DNA from: Salminus brasiliensis
Lineage: Eukaryota; Chordata; Actinopteri; Characiformes; Bryconidae
Reading direction: 5' to 3'
DNA length: 64,000 nt
Assembly: GCF_030463535.1 (NCBI RefSeq)
Contig: NC_132900.1
Location: 32,285,403 to 32,349,402, forward strand
Position 1 is the first letter of the stretch; the number at the start of each line of letters is the position of its first letter. The notes below the pieces were generated by a model. That model had not been told where the DNA came from. It was given only the letters and a program-made list of their open reading frames with translations, and made no database searches. The position numbers were made by a program, and so were the translations under genes. Shown in pieces: positions 13,370-27,300 of the stretch.

Positions 13370-13699
13370 TACAAACAGGCAAGCTCTCTTATTCAATGAA
13401 ACACAGCTCACATCTTAAAAAAATCGTATACAGTATTACAAATCTCCACAGTGACTAAAATGCGTAAGCTACTGAAAGCAAAATCAAAAGAAACATTACT
13501 TAGTTATTGTCATATGTGTACAGACATGGTAATAATGTCAAAAAAAAGTCAAGTTCGAATGGTGCAAACAGAACAACAACAAAGCTAATGAACCTGTTGT
13601 TAAATGATGCATCGTACTGTATGCATATGATATATAATAGCTCATTCAAAGGGTAAAAGCAACGGTTTGGACGGAGTAACAGAAGCACCTAGTCCCCGA

Positions 13700-15286
13700 C
13701 TTTAGGGAACAATTTATTATTTATTCATTTCTTTCTTTCTCAGGTTCAAAATTAGCCAATTGTACGAGTCAGCACTGTTACTCTGAGTTTAACCTCACAT
13801 AATGTAAAAGCAGAGGACAAATTTGACTGATATAGAAACTAAAGAACAGCACCTTGTATCTGGGATACCATCATCTCGTTCATTCACTTTTGCACATGGT
13901 CAGCATAATCAGAGCACAGCAGCTCGTCATACTTAACAACATCAGCAGGAATGAAGGTGGTGAGGCAGTGGGGCCACTGTCAAGATGTCACCAGGCCATT
14001 TGAATAACTCTCATAAATGGGCTTTTGTAATATGTGGTATGCAAATATTCTGACCTGGGAGCATTGATGCACAGTTTCGGGGAACGCAGTACAATGTAAT
14101 GCATTACAGTAAAGTAACTGCTTCACACTGTTACTGTAACACTGTAGTGTAGTCTGATTTAATAAGGGTTGTGGTCCTCGCATCACTTGTGCAGTCTCTG
14201 TGAGAACGGCACAAATTATACAAGAATTAAAACGTACATTTGTTTTATGTACAGTCTTATGGAAACATAAGAGCCTCCGATCAAACAACACAGTTTGATT
14301 CATTTTCTAAGTGAAAGTAAGTGAACAAATAATCACATTTTAGAGCACGTCCCTATTTATAATCTGAATTTACTAAAATTTAACTTATTGAATAATGTGC
14401 CATTACTTTTGTACATGACGTATTTATGTTTGAACATGTTAAATTAACCTAAAAACAATTATTTGGTAAAATTATGGTTTGGAAAGTGCAGACATCTCTG
14501 TAAAGGATGAGAAATTACTTTGACCTAGAAAACCAGAAACACATCAGCATCAGCTGACCAGATGACGGATTAATAAGAGAGAGTAATACAGTGCTTCCCT
14601 TTCAACTTCAACAGCATCAATTCCCCAATAAAAGCCAATAAAAAGCCAGATCCGGCGGTCTAAAAGGCCGGTTTATCAGCAGTGTGACAGGCCTCTTGGA
14701 GCACAACTCCATAGCCCCACTGAACCTTCACTGCATGTGTTGGAGCAGACTGGGTATCCGCAGAGGTGCACAGTAACTGATCCTATTTTTAATTTAGACA
14801 ATAAAGACCACATCACCTCCAATAAAGAGAGACTAGATAACAAACCACATCTGTGACACGTTGGTCTGCTGACTCCACCATCACGTCCCGGAGGGAAGCA
14901 CCATGGCTTTAGACCTTATCAATATCTTGAGGAAATTAAAAATAGGTGCCCTACATCTAACAATTGTACAATAATCTCAGATGATTAACCTGTCTATTTG
15001 CCAGTTTGCCCATTTGGTGACCAAATCTACAGAATAAACGAAATAAAAATAAAAACAAATAAACAAAAAAAAACATGTTGAATCACACGAACAGCTGCAG
15101 TTTCGGTCTTCGTCACACTTCAGCACTCGTGTTTCTCTCTCTGGGCTTTCTTTTTGGATTTGTTCAAAAAATATTTTCTGTAGATATAAAACATATTTGT
15201 ACATGATGGGATTTTTCAAATGTACATTCTCGATCATGCAGTAGCACCATTGTTTCTTGAGGTCACTTCACGTCTCAAGAGGTCGC
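13700..15286 (-). other. eln: Probable eln 3' untranslated region
   Basis: AT-rich sequence after the eln stop with no coding signal. The nearest canonical AATAAA pair on this strand is at 13713-13725; ATTAAA variants near 14155 and 14790 could give shorter ends. The extent is inferred. Confidence 0.4.
13713..13725 (-). promoter_or_regulatory. Candidate eln polyadenylation signals
   Basis: Two adjacent AATAAA hexamers on the minus strand, about 1.57 kb past the stop, a normal 3' UTR length for elastin. No transcript evidence. Confidence 0.35.
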
Positions 15287-15333
15287 TCATTTTCTTCTCC
15301 TGCCGCAGTATTTGCCCTGGCATCCCGCTCCAC
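15287..15333 (-). CDS. eln: eln exon W59, C-terminal exon with stop
   Basis: Reads (G)GAGCQGKYCGRRRK then TGA. This is the elastin C-terminal signature: two cysteines that form a disulfide, and a basic tail (human ACLGKACGRKRK) used in microfibril and cell binding. Acceptor GATTTACAG. It fixes gene identity and the 3' end of the coding region. Confidence 0.95.
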
Positions 15334-18300
15334 CTGTAAATCAACACTACAGTTACTACCAGCCAAGGAATCGATGAGAGATACGACAACACGGCACAAC
15401 TCTCTTCAGCCGGGATTTCCAAAATCTGCCTCTGCCCTCAAACCCAATACAATCTGTCCTCTGAAATCTCACTGCATTCTGGAGAAATCATCAACAGAGG
15501 TCATTAACAAATCTCTTGCTTCATCCTTTTCCTTTATCTATTCATTCATTAGGCTGTGAGTCTTATAATGCTAGAATTCATTCAGCAGAATTCAGCCATG
15601 AGCTCGTAGTTCAGAGGATTCAGTGGTATCCACATCAGGGTAAATGTACTGGGTCTGACAGCCCACTCACTTCACTTAAAACACATGAAGTATTACACAT
15701 TACTAATGCATCAGTTCCTTATTACCCTCAAAAAAGAACTTTTAGGCACTTGTATTGTAATGTTATTGTAAATGGGATTTCAGATCTGAAGGATGAGAGG
15801 ACTGTAAGTCTGCCGCTCAGTGTCTGAGAACAACATGTGCTGAACTCAACTGAACTGACTGCAGAATCAATCTAGTGCTAAAGAGGGACAGCAGAAGAGC
15901 GGGCGGTGATTACACGGCAGTAGGGATTAGTTCAATCTGTGATTCAGACACTAGAACAAAAGTCATCTGTGCAGACAGCAATGACTTCTCAAAGACACTG
16001 TGGGCTTAGTGACCGGACGGACGCAGGATAACGTTCTGATCCAGAGTCGTACCTCTGTAGCCTCCACCCAGGAATCCCTGCAGTGCTCCATATTTGGCTG
16101 CTTTAGCTGAAAGAAGAGGAGAGGAGAGTTAGGACACGGTCGTCTGTTACATGTGAACACAGATTTCATTCAGGCCTCTTGCATTTTATTCAGTTTTAAT
16201 AAAAAACTACTGTAGGACAGAGCTGGAGAAACTGCTGGATGATTAGTCAGACCATCTGCCAGGATGCTTCCCCCTCTGGCCAAGTTCTAAAAGTACCTGG
16301 CTTTGGCAAGCATGCAATATCATTAAAATCCTGAGCTAACAATGCAGCCGGCAGCGTGTGGACGCTGGTGAGTTGCGCTCATGACAGTGTTGTGAGTTTA
16401 CTGAATAAGAGGATGTACCTTGCTGGGGCGTCAACCCTGCTCCATATCCTCCTGAAACACCAAGAAAAGCATAATTAATAAAAATACTACTTAATAATGC
16501 AGAAACATTAGCAAAATCAGATCATGTCAGGAGGAATCTAGCCATAGCCAACTGAACTGAAGCCAAAGCAGAATTCCACTCTCCAAGTTCATCTTTATTC
16601 TGAAATGTGAATTATGGAGTCTGATAGTCTCTAAAACTGTCCAAAAAAGTTCAACTGCAAATCCAACTGCAGCACACATATTTCCTATAATCTCATTCTA
16701 GTCTATCACAATGTAGCAGAGACATTTAAGCCCATTCTTTCATGCAGGAAAACTTTTGGCAGGAGTTCAGGTCAGGACTGACTAGGCCCAAATCTACTGA
16801 GGCAGCAAAACACCCCCCATACCATCACACTACCACCACCATGTTTGAATGCTGGTATGGTGTTCCCTCAGTGAAGCACACTTATTTGCTTTAAGGCAGA
16901 TATAAAGACTCTAAATTTGGTCTGTCTATGGCCATCATCCCAAAGGCTGAAGGATTGTCCAGGTGCTTTTCTGCAAACATGAGATGAACACTGATGGTTC
17001 TTTAGGTTTTCTGCCATGCTGCTCTCCCAGGAATGCCCTGCTGCTACCCAGCTTTTACTGTGAAGTCATAAACACTGACTTTTGGCTAGAGAATCTAGAG
17101 ACCTTTTCATGAGGCTGATTTGTATGATGGATAAAATGGTGTTTTGGGTTTAGTTAGGTACTTTTTATCTGAGGTTACATTTTGTTTAAAGATCTCAAAG
17201 CATCTGCTCTGATGTGGAAACAGCTGAGAACATTAGAAAGTGAGCTTTTAAGATGATTAACCAACGGAAACCAACTGGAATCATATGCAGAATAATGCAT
17301 TAGTTACATCTTTATATCATGTGATCTGTGTGTGTCCTTAAACTCCTCAGATATCACAGGGTCACACTCATGCTCATGAAGGTCCCACCTCACAACTTGC
17401 AGGACTTAAAGGATCTGCTGCTAATGTTAGTCATGGTGCCAGAGACCACAGCAGCACCCCTTCAGAGGTCTTGTGGAGTCCAAGCTTCGAATGGTCAGAG
17501 CTGTTTTGGCAACACAGTAGGGGGCCGAGTCAACATTAGTACTCATGTTCTGGCTGATCGGTATATCTTATTCTCCTGGCGTGAGTTTTCACATCGACAT
17601 GAGCCAAGCCTGACACTGACACTGGTCACCGCACAAATACACTTTGCATGATATTTGCACCGGGGCCTGATATGACTTTACATAGCAAACAGCAAAGCCC
17701 AACAAAGTCCCACACAATCCAGTTATTCATAGAGTCAGTCACATGCTCCCATCAGTTCCCATGATGATGATCAGTGGCTTCAGGTCAGTGCTTGTGTGAT
17801 AACGCTGAGGATGAGTAATAGAAAATTAAAAGCATATGTAGATAAAAACAAAAAAGCTGTCCCACTGAGTACAATGCACATGCTTTTGTGTGTGGCGGAA
17901 CCACAAAAATGAACAGCTTACAGATTCTGATAATGCAGAAAATGTACATTTTAGAGATAAATGGGACATCTTTTTCATTATTATTATTATGTTTGTTTGC
18001 TTGTTGGCAGTTAAGCAGCAGCAGGATCTTCTGCATGCCCATGATGTTTCGTATCATGGCTCTATTGCTGGCTTTAGACTGGTTGGTTGTGCTCATGAGT
18101 TACTAAAACGATAAAAGTGACTAAAAAGCCCAACATCCAGAATAAAGAGAGAAAGAGAAGAATCTATGATGTCCACAAATGACTGTAAAATATGAATATA
18201 AAAACTACAGTTCCTCAGTATCACAGGGAGCTGTGTTACAGGGCTCGTAATATACACAATACAGACTACAATATAGGTAATATAGCTTCAGGACTGGAGA

Positions 18301-21300
18301 CACCTGTTGTAAAAATTATGAACTATAAGTATTGCAATCATCCCAGCTTCGGATGGCAGTGCCTGTAACGCTCTTGTGTTTTGTAGACTCAGTTTCCTTC
18401 TCTCTTTATGAGGTGCAGAACAGAGCTGATGTGAGGCTTTCTGCTGGTATTACCTGCCATCCTGCACAAAGGCTTTAGTCCAACTCCTACTCCAGAACAG
18501 GGGTAAACGCACCAAAAAAGTTTACGCATTATTTTAATGGATATTAAAGAACATCACCATGACTCTTCTAACGTCTCATTGGCAGGACTTTGTCTGGGCA
18601 TGTGCTTGTCCAGGTTGGTCACACTGTAATGGAGCAGTGTGTGGAACTAAAGATTTCTGTGTACTATTTTAATTTACTATTCAAAAAAGCATATGTACAT
18701 TCATCACGCAAATCATGATTGGCTAAATCAATATAAAATTAGTCTTACACTACAAAATGATATCTTGTGCCAGTGAAATCCTCTGTAGTCTAAATATCTG
18801 ATATTTATAAATGTATGATATTAGAGATTATTGTGGTAATATTATAAGACTGATTAACTTATTTTACTTGTTTTAGGGGTTCATATTTACTAAAAGTGTT
18901 TTATTTTAATGTCTAAGGGTTAACATGAACCTGGACTAGAGGAGCTCACTGCCGTGATCCAGGCTGTAGAACCACCCTCTTATCTGTCTCTATGAAAAAT
19001 GGCTCTGTTCTCATTTCGTGTGCTGTGTTGTCATTGATCTATGGAGCACAGTCACATCCTTTACATCCTCTGGGGTCGCAAAATTAAATCTGAAAACACT
19101 CTGAACAACAGAAATGGATATTGTGTAGCTGACCTCCAGTTCGACAAAGAGTACCCTCTATCCAGGACTCATTACTAGAAAGCTAGTAATGAGTACGTAA
19201 TCAGAAAGGAACTACTACCACTACGGGGTAATAATACTCACTGTGAATTAAATACAGCCTAGAAATGTGTGATAAACACACTGACATTACCTGGAATTGC
19301 TTCCACTGTTCTAATAAAAACACTAAGAGAGAGAGTTATTATTAACACTGTACATAGGGTTTTTAATGATTTTAACACCAAGATCCTTTTAGGCAACCGG
19401 GTCCAGCTCCGTGAACAGGCTATCAGGCTAATCCATAAATGTCCAGAATTAAGGCTTTAAGTTAAAATATTACACAAACCTGTAAAACCACAACATACAG
19501 GCTAGAGGAGGAGTTTCCTGAACGTCTGGCAAGAGCTTTAAAATCTACATTTAGGCTAGAACTGCTATAGTACTCAGACCTGCCTCTATACACTGGCTTG
19601 GGACTAGTAAAAATTAAAATTTCATTGATATTTCATAGATGAATTTTGGTTATGATGTGTATCTGATTCTAAAAAAAAACAGAAATAAGTTGAACAGAAT
19701 TCTACAGATATGAAAAATTTGCATCACAACAGATTGAATATGAATAGATTCTCATCTCTAAAATTTAAATGAATTTATATTGAAAAAATGTTTGTTTGTG
19801 TTAATTTTGTTTTCACCGGAAACTGTGGTCATATGTTGCATTTGTATTTTAAATAAAAGCTATATATTAAAATCTTAAAGAAATCTTAAACAAAAACAAT
19901 GACAGTGACAACTGTGCATCACCGCACCCCTAAACAGACACTGAGTCACCCAAACAAATGAAATCAATAAAATACTGTTGATCGTCTTACCTGGATAAGC
20001 CTGTGGGAACCCATAGCCTCCTGGAGCCACACCAGCTGTCAGAAGGAAAGATTCATAGATCAACTTCTGCTAAACAAGGTTTCCTCACTCTGCGAGCGCT
20101 CACTTGGCTCGGTCCCCCGTGCAGCATGTATGGACTTGAAATATGCTTAAAGATTGAGAGCTGTGTGTCCTCGGTCGGATGAACCAGTCGGAGGGCTCTA
20201 TGATGAATTACACCAAACACAGCCAGGTTCTGTTCCGCAAAATATTTGACTGAGAGCACAGTGCGACAATTCACCTCAAGATCTGTTTCTCAGACTGGGG
20301 CAGCTTTACTGTTGATCCCTGCAGCAGGTTTGTCAGAGAAGTCACTGAGTATTAGGCAAGAGGGTTTCTGAGGAGCTCCAGTTCTTCATTTTTCACTGTG
20401 AGTTTTCTACTGGGCTAAGTCAAAGACTGGAGGCAGAAACTCCTCTACTGAAAAGTTGTATTATTAAGGAACTGAAATTAGGGCTGAGTGATGATAAAAA
20501 TATCATATGACATTTAAAGATATTTTTACAATACAAAATATTTATCTGAATATTAAATTAAATAAGTTATTCCCGTAATGAGTACAGTGCTTTTCAGTGC
20601 TCCCAGTTCAATTAAACAAGACTAATTACACTCTTTAGAAGGAAATGTGTGGCAGGTCCGTGTTCACTAAGCACTGATGATATCCATGGAATGATCGGAA
20701 AAGCATGTTGTCATTCTGCTCCCCTCTGAAATCACAGAGTGCAGGACGTGTGCTATCTGGGACGTCTGGATTTGAAAGAGAGTAAATATTCCTTCTTCTT
20801 GCTTGTATGAAGACGTCTTTCCTGGACAAACTAACCTTGAGTTTAACACCATTAAAAGGATGATTCTGGTGGCTACAACGATAAATACCAACCATCTCTG
20901 GGTTTGTATCACTGGAGCTAACTAACACATCCCCCTGGATCCCCCTGGATCCCCATGTGAATATTTCTATGCAGTAGTGTAAAGCTGCAGCTCCTCTCAC
21001 CTGGTTGATATCCAGTGCCCAAAGAGCCGTAGCCTGTTGAAAGTTTAAGACCACACAGACAATCACGTTATGACACTGGGATATGCTTAAAAAAACAACA
21101 GACCTCATTCACCAACCATTACTAAGAAATAAATCCTCTTAAAGCCCACTCACACACTCACTCACTCACTCAATTTTGACAAAGATTCCCTCATTCTCCA
21201 GTGTTTCTATTAGGGATGTGTTGAGTGTAGGAGAACAGTGGGATCATCATTATCAGATCAGAGCTGTGAACAGGAATCTGACCTAGACCCTCTGCTCCTT

Positions 21301-24300
21301 CTCAACAACTCATTTAAGAACATTCCTAGGAGGATGTTGGAGAATAAGGCTCTGTAATTTGGTTAAGCTTCCAAACTCCTAATCCTTCATCTCCACTCCA
21401 AGTCTCTGGGGGATCTCAGTGTGTACAAAACTGACGCTTTTTTTAGCAAAGGCCGTTACAAATTAAGCTTCTAACAGTAAAGCCCTTCCATGGGGAGTAA
21501 ATATCCTGGCATTTCCTCTCTCTCAACTTTGGTTAACGGCCGACATCAAGCTTTGACCGGATCTGTCCAGCATGGCCGGATCTGTCCAGTGTGTGAATCA
21601 CAATGGAATGGGTTCATGGGATCTCCATGCACGGATTTTGTGAGGTTGGTACATAACGTGTAGCTCTTTCATTTCTGGCTCATATAATGATTGGCTGTAG
21701 CTGTAGCTGTACCTGGTTTGGGTGCTTTACCACCAGCTCCAGTGCCGAAATCTGTAGGATACCTCACAACTGAAAGAAAACCATCAAACAGTCAGACAAA
21801 TTCAAAGTCACATGAAAAACATCATTAACACACACTATATGTCCAAATATTTGTGGACATCCCTTCTAATAAATGCATTCAGCTACTTTAAGTTGCATCC
21901 ACTGCAGACATAGATGTGCCAATGCACATGCACAAATGAAGAAACAATGGACAAACAGATGTCCCAAAACTTCTGGCCAAAGAGTGTAAGATGCACAAGA
22001 GGCTATGCCCAAGTGTCAGCTATAAGGGTCAGATAAAGTCTTCCCAGGCAGTGTTAGTGTGCTTTTTGGAGTGATGGAGCTCCATCCGAACCTTACTGAT
22101 GAGTTGGAGTGGTCCAGAAACTGACCTCACTAATGCTCTCGTGGCTAAATGTAATCAAATCCTCATAGCAATGTTCTAAAAAGCCAGAAGTGGTTGGTGC
22201 AGCAAAGAAGAACACACTGACTATTAATATCCTTATTTCTGAAGAAACAGTAGATGTACTGGTGATGTGCTTTTGGACATTATAGTGTTCCATCTGTGGT
22301 GACCGTTTACTCCTAGAACAGTATAATCACGTCTATCCAGCTCTCTAAGGCAAAGGTAAGCAATGGCCACAGCCAACTGTAGACGGATCAGTGGTGGTAG
22401 TGGCTTAGACCTTGGTCAGATCTTGTGACCTGTGTGTCAGAGGCATGCGGCTCTAGCAAGGAAATAATGATCCTGTGGTCAGAGAACTGCTGCGGATACG
22501 CCTGAACTCTGTCCACCCAAAGCTGTTCCTGTACAGGAAGCCAGAGCGGATAGCATTTCCTCGATAACGGTCACATTGTGTTACGATATTCAAATTGCTG
22601 GAAAGATCTTCTGATGCTTCCAAAATATCTGAGACACACGCCATGGTCTCTCTGGCAGTAGCTGGAGAAGGTATTGTTTACACTTTGCATAAACGCAGGC
22701 TGTACTACATTTCCAGCACAGAGATCCTGCTTCCTCTTCCTCATCTTCCAGGTGTAACTTATCTATAGTCCCTACGTTAATGCTAATCCTTCAGATTCCA
22801 CTCAGGACAGATACATATAGTCCCCTAACACAAATAATTCAAAAAATGAATATGTTGGCCCCAGGTCAGTATTATTAATATAATAAGGCCCTTCTTGTTG
22901 GATTTGCTAGCCTGCAGGCTTATAAGCGGACAGGAAATCAATAGAATTACAGAATAGAATAACAGGCTTCCCTTCTGTTCACCATGTATTTTTATCACAG
23001 TAATAAGCTGGACAATGACTTACACACAAACTGTGGGACAGTCACACACACCCCCTGCTTAAAATCTGATTAGATGCATTATATGATTAAATCATATAAC
23101 AAAAAAAGAAAAAATAATAATTGTATCATTACACTAATTTACTTTTGTGATTTGCCATTTTCCAATCTTAATATTATTTCTAAAATAATATTGTTTGTAT
23201 ATTTTATACTGTAGATAACAAGTGGCCAAATTTAGTGTGATGTGTGGAGACAGGTGAGGTTAGTCACTTTTAAATAACATCTAATAATGTTTAATATGTG
23301 TATTCAGTCGTGGTATTGGCTCGTTTGGTTATGTCTGAGGAGTGATTAAGGTGATTATGAAGAAAAGTACGAATATGTGTGAGCTACATTTTATGTTTGA
23401 AAAGATATATATATATATATACATACATATTGTTTTATTGTTGTTACTGTGTGATTGCTGTGCAATGTAAGGGTGTCTTACTTCCTCCTCCAGCAACGGA
23501 ACCAAGTCCTGCTACACCTGATGGAAAACATAGGACATTTATTTCATTCCAGAATTTCCCAAAACTAAAAGCTTTGTGCACGTTTCCTAAACCCTTCTCT
23601 GTCCTCTCTTATAAACCACAGAGGTTCCTGTACATGTTGTCACCCATCACTCAGTGTTCTAATATGAAGAACAGGTTAGTGGGGTTCTACCTGGCGCTTT
23701 AAGCGGCTTGGCTCCTGGCAGGACTCCAGTGCCAGCCCCTGGTTGTGGAACACCACCATATGGAACTGGGAGAAGGAGAAACTTCCATTATGGTGTCCAA
23801 CAACCTTGGCCTAACCTACCTCATAGATTAAAAAATGATCCTTACCATAGCCGGCATAGGGGATGGCACCACCAGTACCTGTGGAAGTGCACAGCAAGTA
23901 CAGTCAGTACCTGAAAGTTCAGGCTCCCTGAGCTCAGTTCTTCTCTTTAATAAAAGACGTGGTTTTAAACTCTTACCCACTCCTCCAGTCTTAGGAGGCT
24001 TAACAACTGCACCTGATTAATGACACAGATTAGAGGAAAAACTTCAACACTCATCAACATTATTCAGGGAGAACAGTAATGAAACAGCTGCCACCTTGTG
24101 GCACCTCAGAGTAAGTGCACTGTATAAACAGGCTTTTTAAACAATATTGAAACATTAGAGCAGGAACACTGTGACCTCTAGTGGACAGAAATATGCATGC
24201 TGAAAAATTCCTAAAATAAGCAGAATGAAATGTGTTTAGAAAAAGTAAGAACTCACCAGGCTGGACTGCAGTGTTAAAAGGTAAAGGGAAAAAAATCAAT

Positions 24301-27300
24301 ACTGAATTATTAAAAATATTGTAATAACCGTCTTTTAGTCAATCCTCTCTCTGCTGCCACTGCAAAATAAGTCAGTAGAATTATGAACATAAATGATCTT
24401 ACCAACACCAGTCCCAGCTGTAAAACAAAAAACACAAATAGGTAAAGTTCCATAATATGACCCACATTACTAATACTACACAAAAATTACACACACAGGA
24501 AGTGCCTTGCTTAGAATAAAGCTACTGAGCTTACCACTAGGCTGAATAACACCAGCTCCAACTGTGAAAGTAATGGGAATGAGCATGTATTAACAATTTT
24601 ATTAATAAATTTATATAAAAAGCATAATAACAAATAAAGAACAGCTTGACAAAATAAGTATTGACGATATGAACATACCACCAGGCTGCACAGGTCCTGT
24701 GAGAACCATTAAATAAGTATTATTAATATTGTTGACTACGTAATTATTAGCAAGTATAATCAGCAGGGTTAGAATAATTGCAATAATAACAAATAGATTA
24801 TAACTGTTTATATTAATTAGTAAGGTTTGACTAATTGTAGACATTATATGTCCACAAATAATAACAAATGCTAAAGAAACAAGCTGATTAATCTTAGTAA
24901 GCACTTAATTATTGAAAAGGTCAATTTGTTAAAGATGAGAGGTAGTTAATAATACATAACCCTGCCTATACACTTAGCCTTTACTATAGACTTACTATAT
25001 AGCGGTAATTTATATAATAGAGAGAGAGAGAGAGAGAAACCCTGAGAGACCATCTGGATTTCTGAATGAATCTGATCTTCATAAAACATAAATATTTTAT
25101 TTTATTTTATTTATTTATTTTTTTTTACATGTCACATGAACACATGACCTGTACATGATTTATTCCCAGATTCAGTCAATCAGCCAAGGCATGTTTGCTA
25201 CTTGACGTGTGCTTTAGTTTACAGGAGATGCTAGGCTAAGACTGCCATCAAACACTAAACTTAGACAGTCACCAGTCCCACCTCTCATCCCTGTAAACCA
25301 CCTTCCAACCTGCTCAAAAAACCCATCCAGACCTCTGTATGAATGGGTGTGATTTTCTTCAGTTTATAAACCATGAGGATGGAGCTCCAGTTTTATCTAT
25401 ATGTTTAAATAAGGTTACTCTGCGCTGTTTTAGTAAATCTGTGCAGCTTTTTGACCGATAAATAAATGAAGATTTTGGGCGTGTGTGTACAGAGACGACG
25501 TTGGTGACAGTCTAAGTCCAGTGTTTGTTAGCAATGTTAGCCTTGTATCTCCTATTGTAAACTACAGAGGCACACGTCCGACACCAGGCATGCCTTGACG
25601 GAGTGACTGCACCCGGGTCAGTAATGAATCAACTTAATTTTCCTTTTCGACAAAATGTTCCTTTAACACCTGACTCCAATTTCCCTCTTTTCCGGAGGTC
25701 ATTACCACAGAAGTTCACAAACCTGTTCTCATCAGTGACCGATTAACCAATTAAACAGCCAATGTGAAATGTGGCATGTGTTTTTTGTGAAATAGTAAAC
25801 AATTATTATTCATTGAGACTGAAGATGAAGACCAGATCACATACAGGGAGAAATCCACATCATCTCCCGGGGTTTCACAACAAACCTTTAGACAAAGGCT
25901 TTTACTCAGAATGTTTAATATAAGAAATCTGTTGAGGATTAAATGATTATTTAGCTCATACCTGGAGCTATTCCAGTTGCACCTGCGTAGAATAAGTGCA
26001 AAGTTAACATAATTAAAACACACGCAGAGAAAACAAGAGGAAATGCAGAGAAGAAACATTATGCCTCCACTGTTTCAGGAAAACTGCATCCTTAAACCTT
26101 TCTCCCACAATCCCCCACAAGCAATGTTTTGGTACAGTGGGTAAAGCCCGGTCACCAGAGTATCAGAAGATCAGCTAGAAGGCCGATGTGTGCATTACAG
26201 TCACAGTCAGCTGCGAGGTTAGTGAAAACAGGAAAAGAGAAATAAGATGCACGGACATACACTATATGTCCAAATGTTTCTGGACACCCCTTCTAATGAA
26301 TGCATTCAGATACTTTAAGCTGCACCCAATGCACCCAGTGCAAATGCACACACAGCTTGTCTAGTCCCTGTAGAGAAGTACTGCCAATAGAATAGGACTC
26401 TCTGGAGCAGATCAACATCATGACCCTATTGGCTCAATGCTGCCTAAAGCCAGATGTGGGCTAGAGGGATATAAAGCCCCCCAGCATTGAGCTGTGGAGC
26501 AGTGGAGGAACGGTGTTCTCTGGAATGATGGTGGTGGAGCTCCATCCAGTACTTTTGGGATGCATTGGGGATGATAAGGTGGGGACAGTAGAGACACTTA
26601 ATCCAACAAAAGCAGGATAAACTATTTTTAATACCATTGATTTCAGAAAAAAACAATGGATGAGCAGGTGTCCCAATACTTTTGTCCATATAGTGTAATG
26701 AAGTTTTTCTAAAAAGAAATTGCACAGGGGTTCATGCAACACAGTGGGTCTTACTGGGCTCAGGGGCCTTGCCAGTTTCAACAATAGCCGTCGGTCCTGC
26801 CAAGAAACAACAGGTTCCCCCTTTAAGATTGCAGTTGAAAGGAATGCAGCACAGAGGTGGCCGTATTAACAGCTGTGTGGCCTTTGATGTAATCAGCACT
26901 GGCAGCAGCCACTGGCACTGCCATGACAGGGTGGCGTTTTGGGGTAAATTGGCTTCAAAGAGTTGTATTAGCTTTGATTTTGCCGGGCAGAAATAGCAGA
27001 AGGTTTAGCAAGCTGGCATTTACATGTCTTGTATCTCACAGACCCCTGATCAGAGGTCAGTGGAGGAACACGGTTCATTTATATTACCCTGCAGAGTTCA
27101 CTTTATACACTCCTAACAATGAAGGTGTTACAAATGGCTGGATGCTGAGTGATGCCATACAGGAAGCACTGTTGGTTCCATTAAGATGTGTGAGTGTAGA
27201 GGATCTTTACGTTAAAGGTAAAGAACCTGTACAGGAAGTGATGGCCTTTACAAGGTTCAAAACGTATGTCCAAAAGTATCCAGACACTCCAAACACCGAC

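Larger units (their letters stand above)
11621..13699. other. eln-limk1 intergenic interval
   Basis: Apart from the Tc1 remnant, the MITE copy and the CA repeat, I see no gene. It is only about 2 kb if the predicted eln 3' end is right. Confidence 0.5.
16452..19990 (-). other. eln intron W56-W57, repeat-bearing
   Basis: 3.5 kb without an elastin exon. Contains a Tc1 remnant and a second interspersed repeat; the rest is AT-rich. Confidence 0.6.

Noticed and set aside
25265..25292. Possible exon reading MRGGTGD on the minus strand
   Set aside because: Joined to the next exon (starting GA) its last base T would make TGA; content is not clearly elastin.
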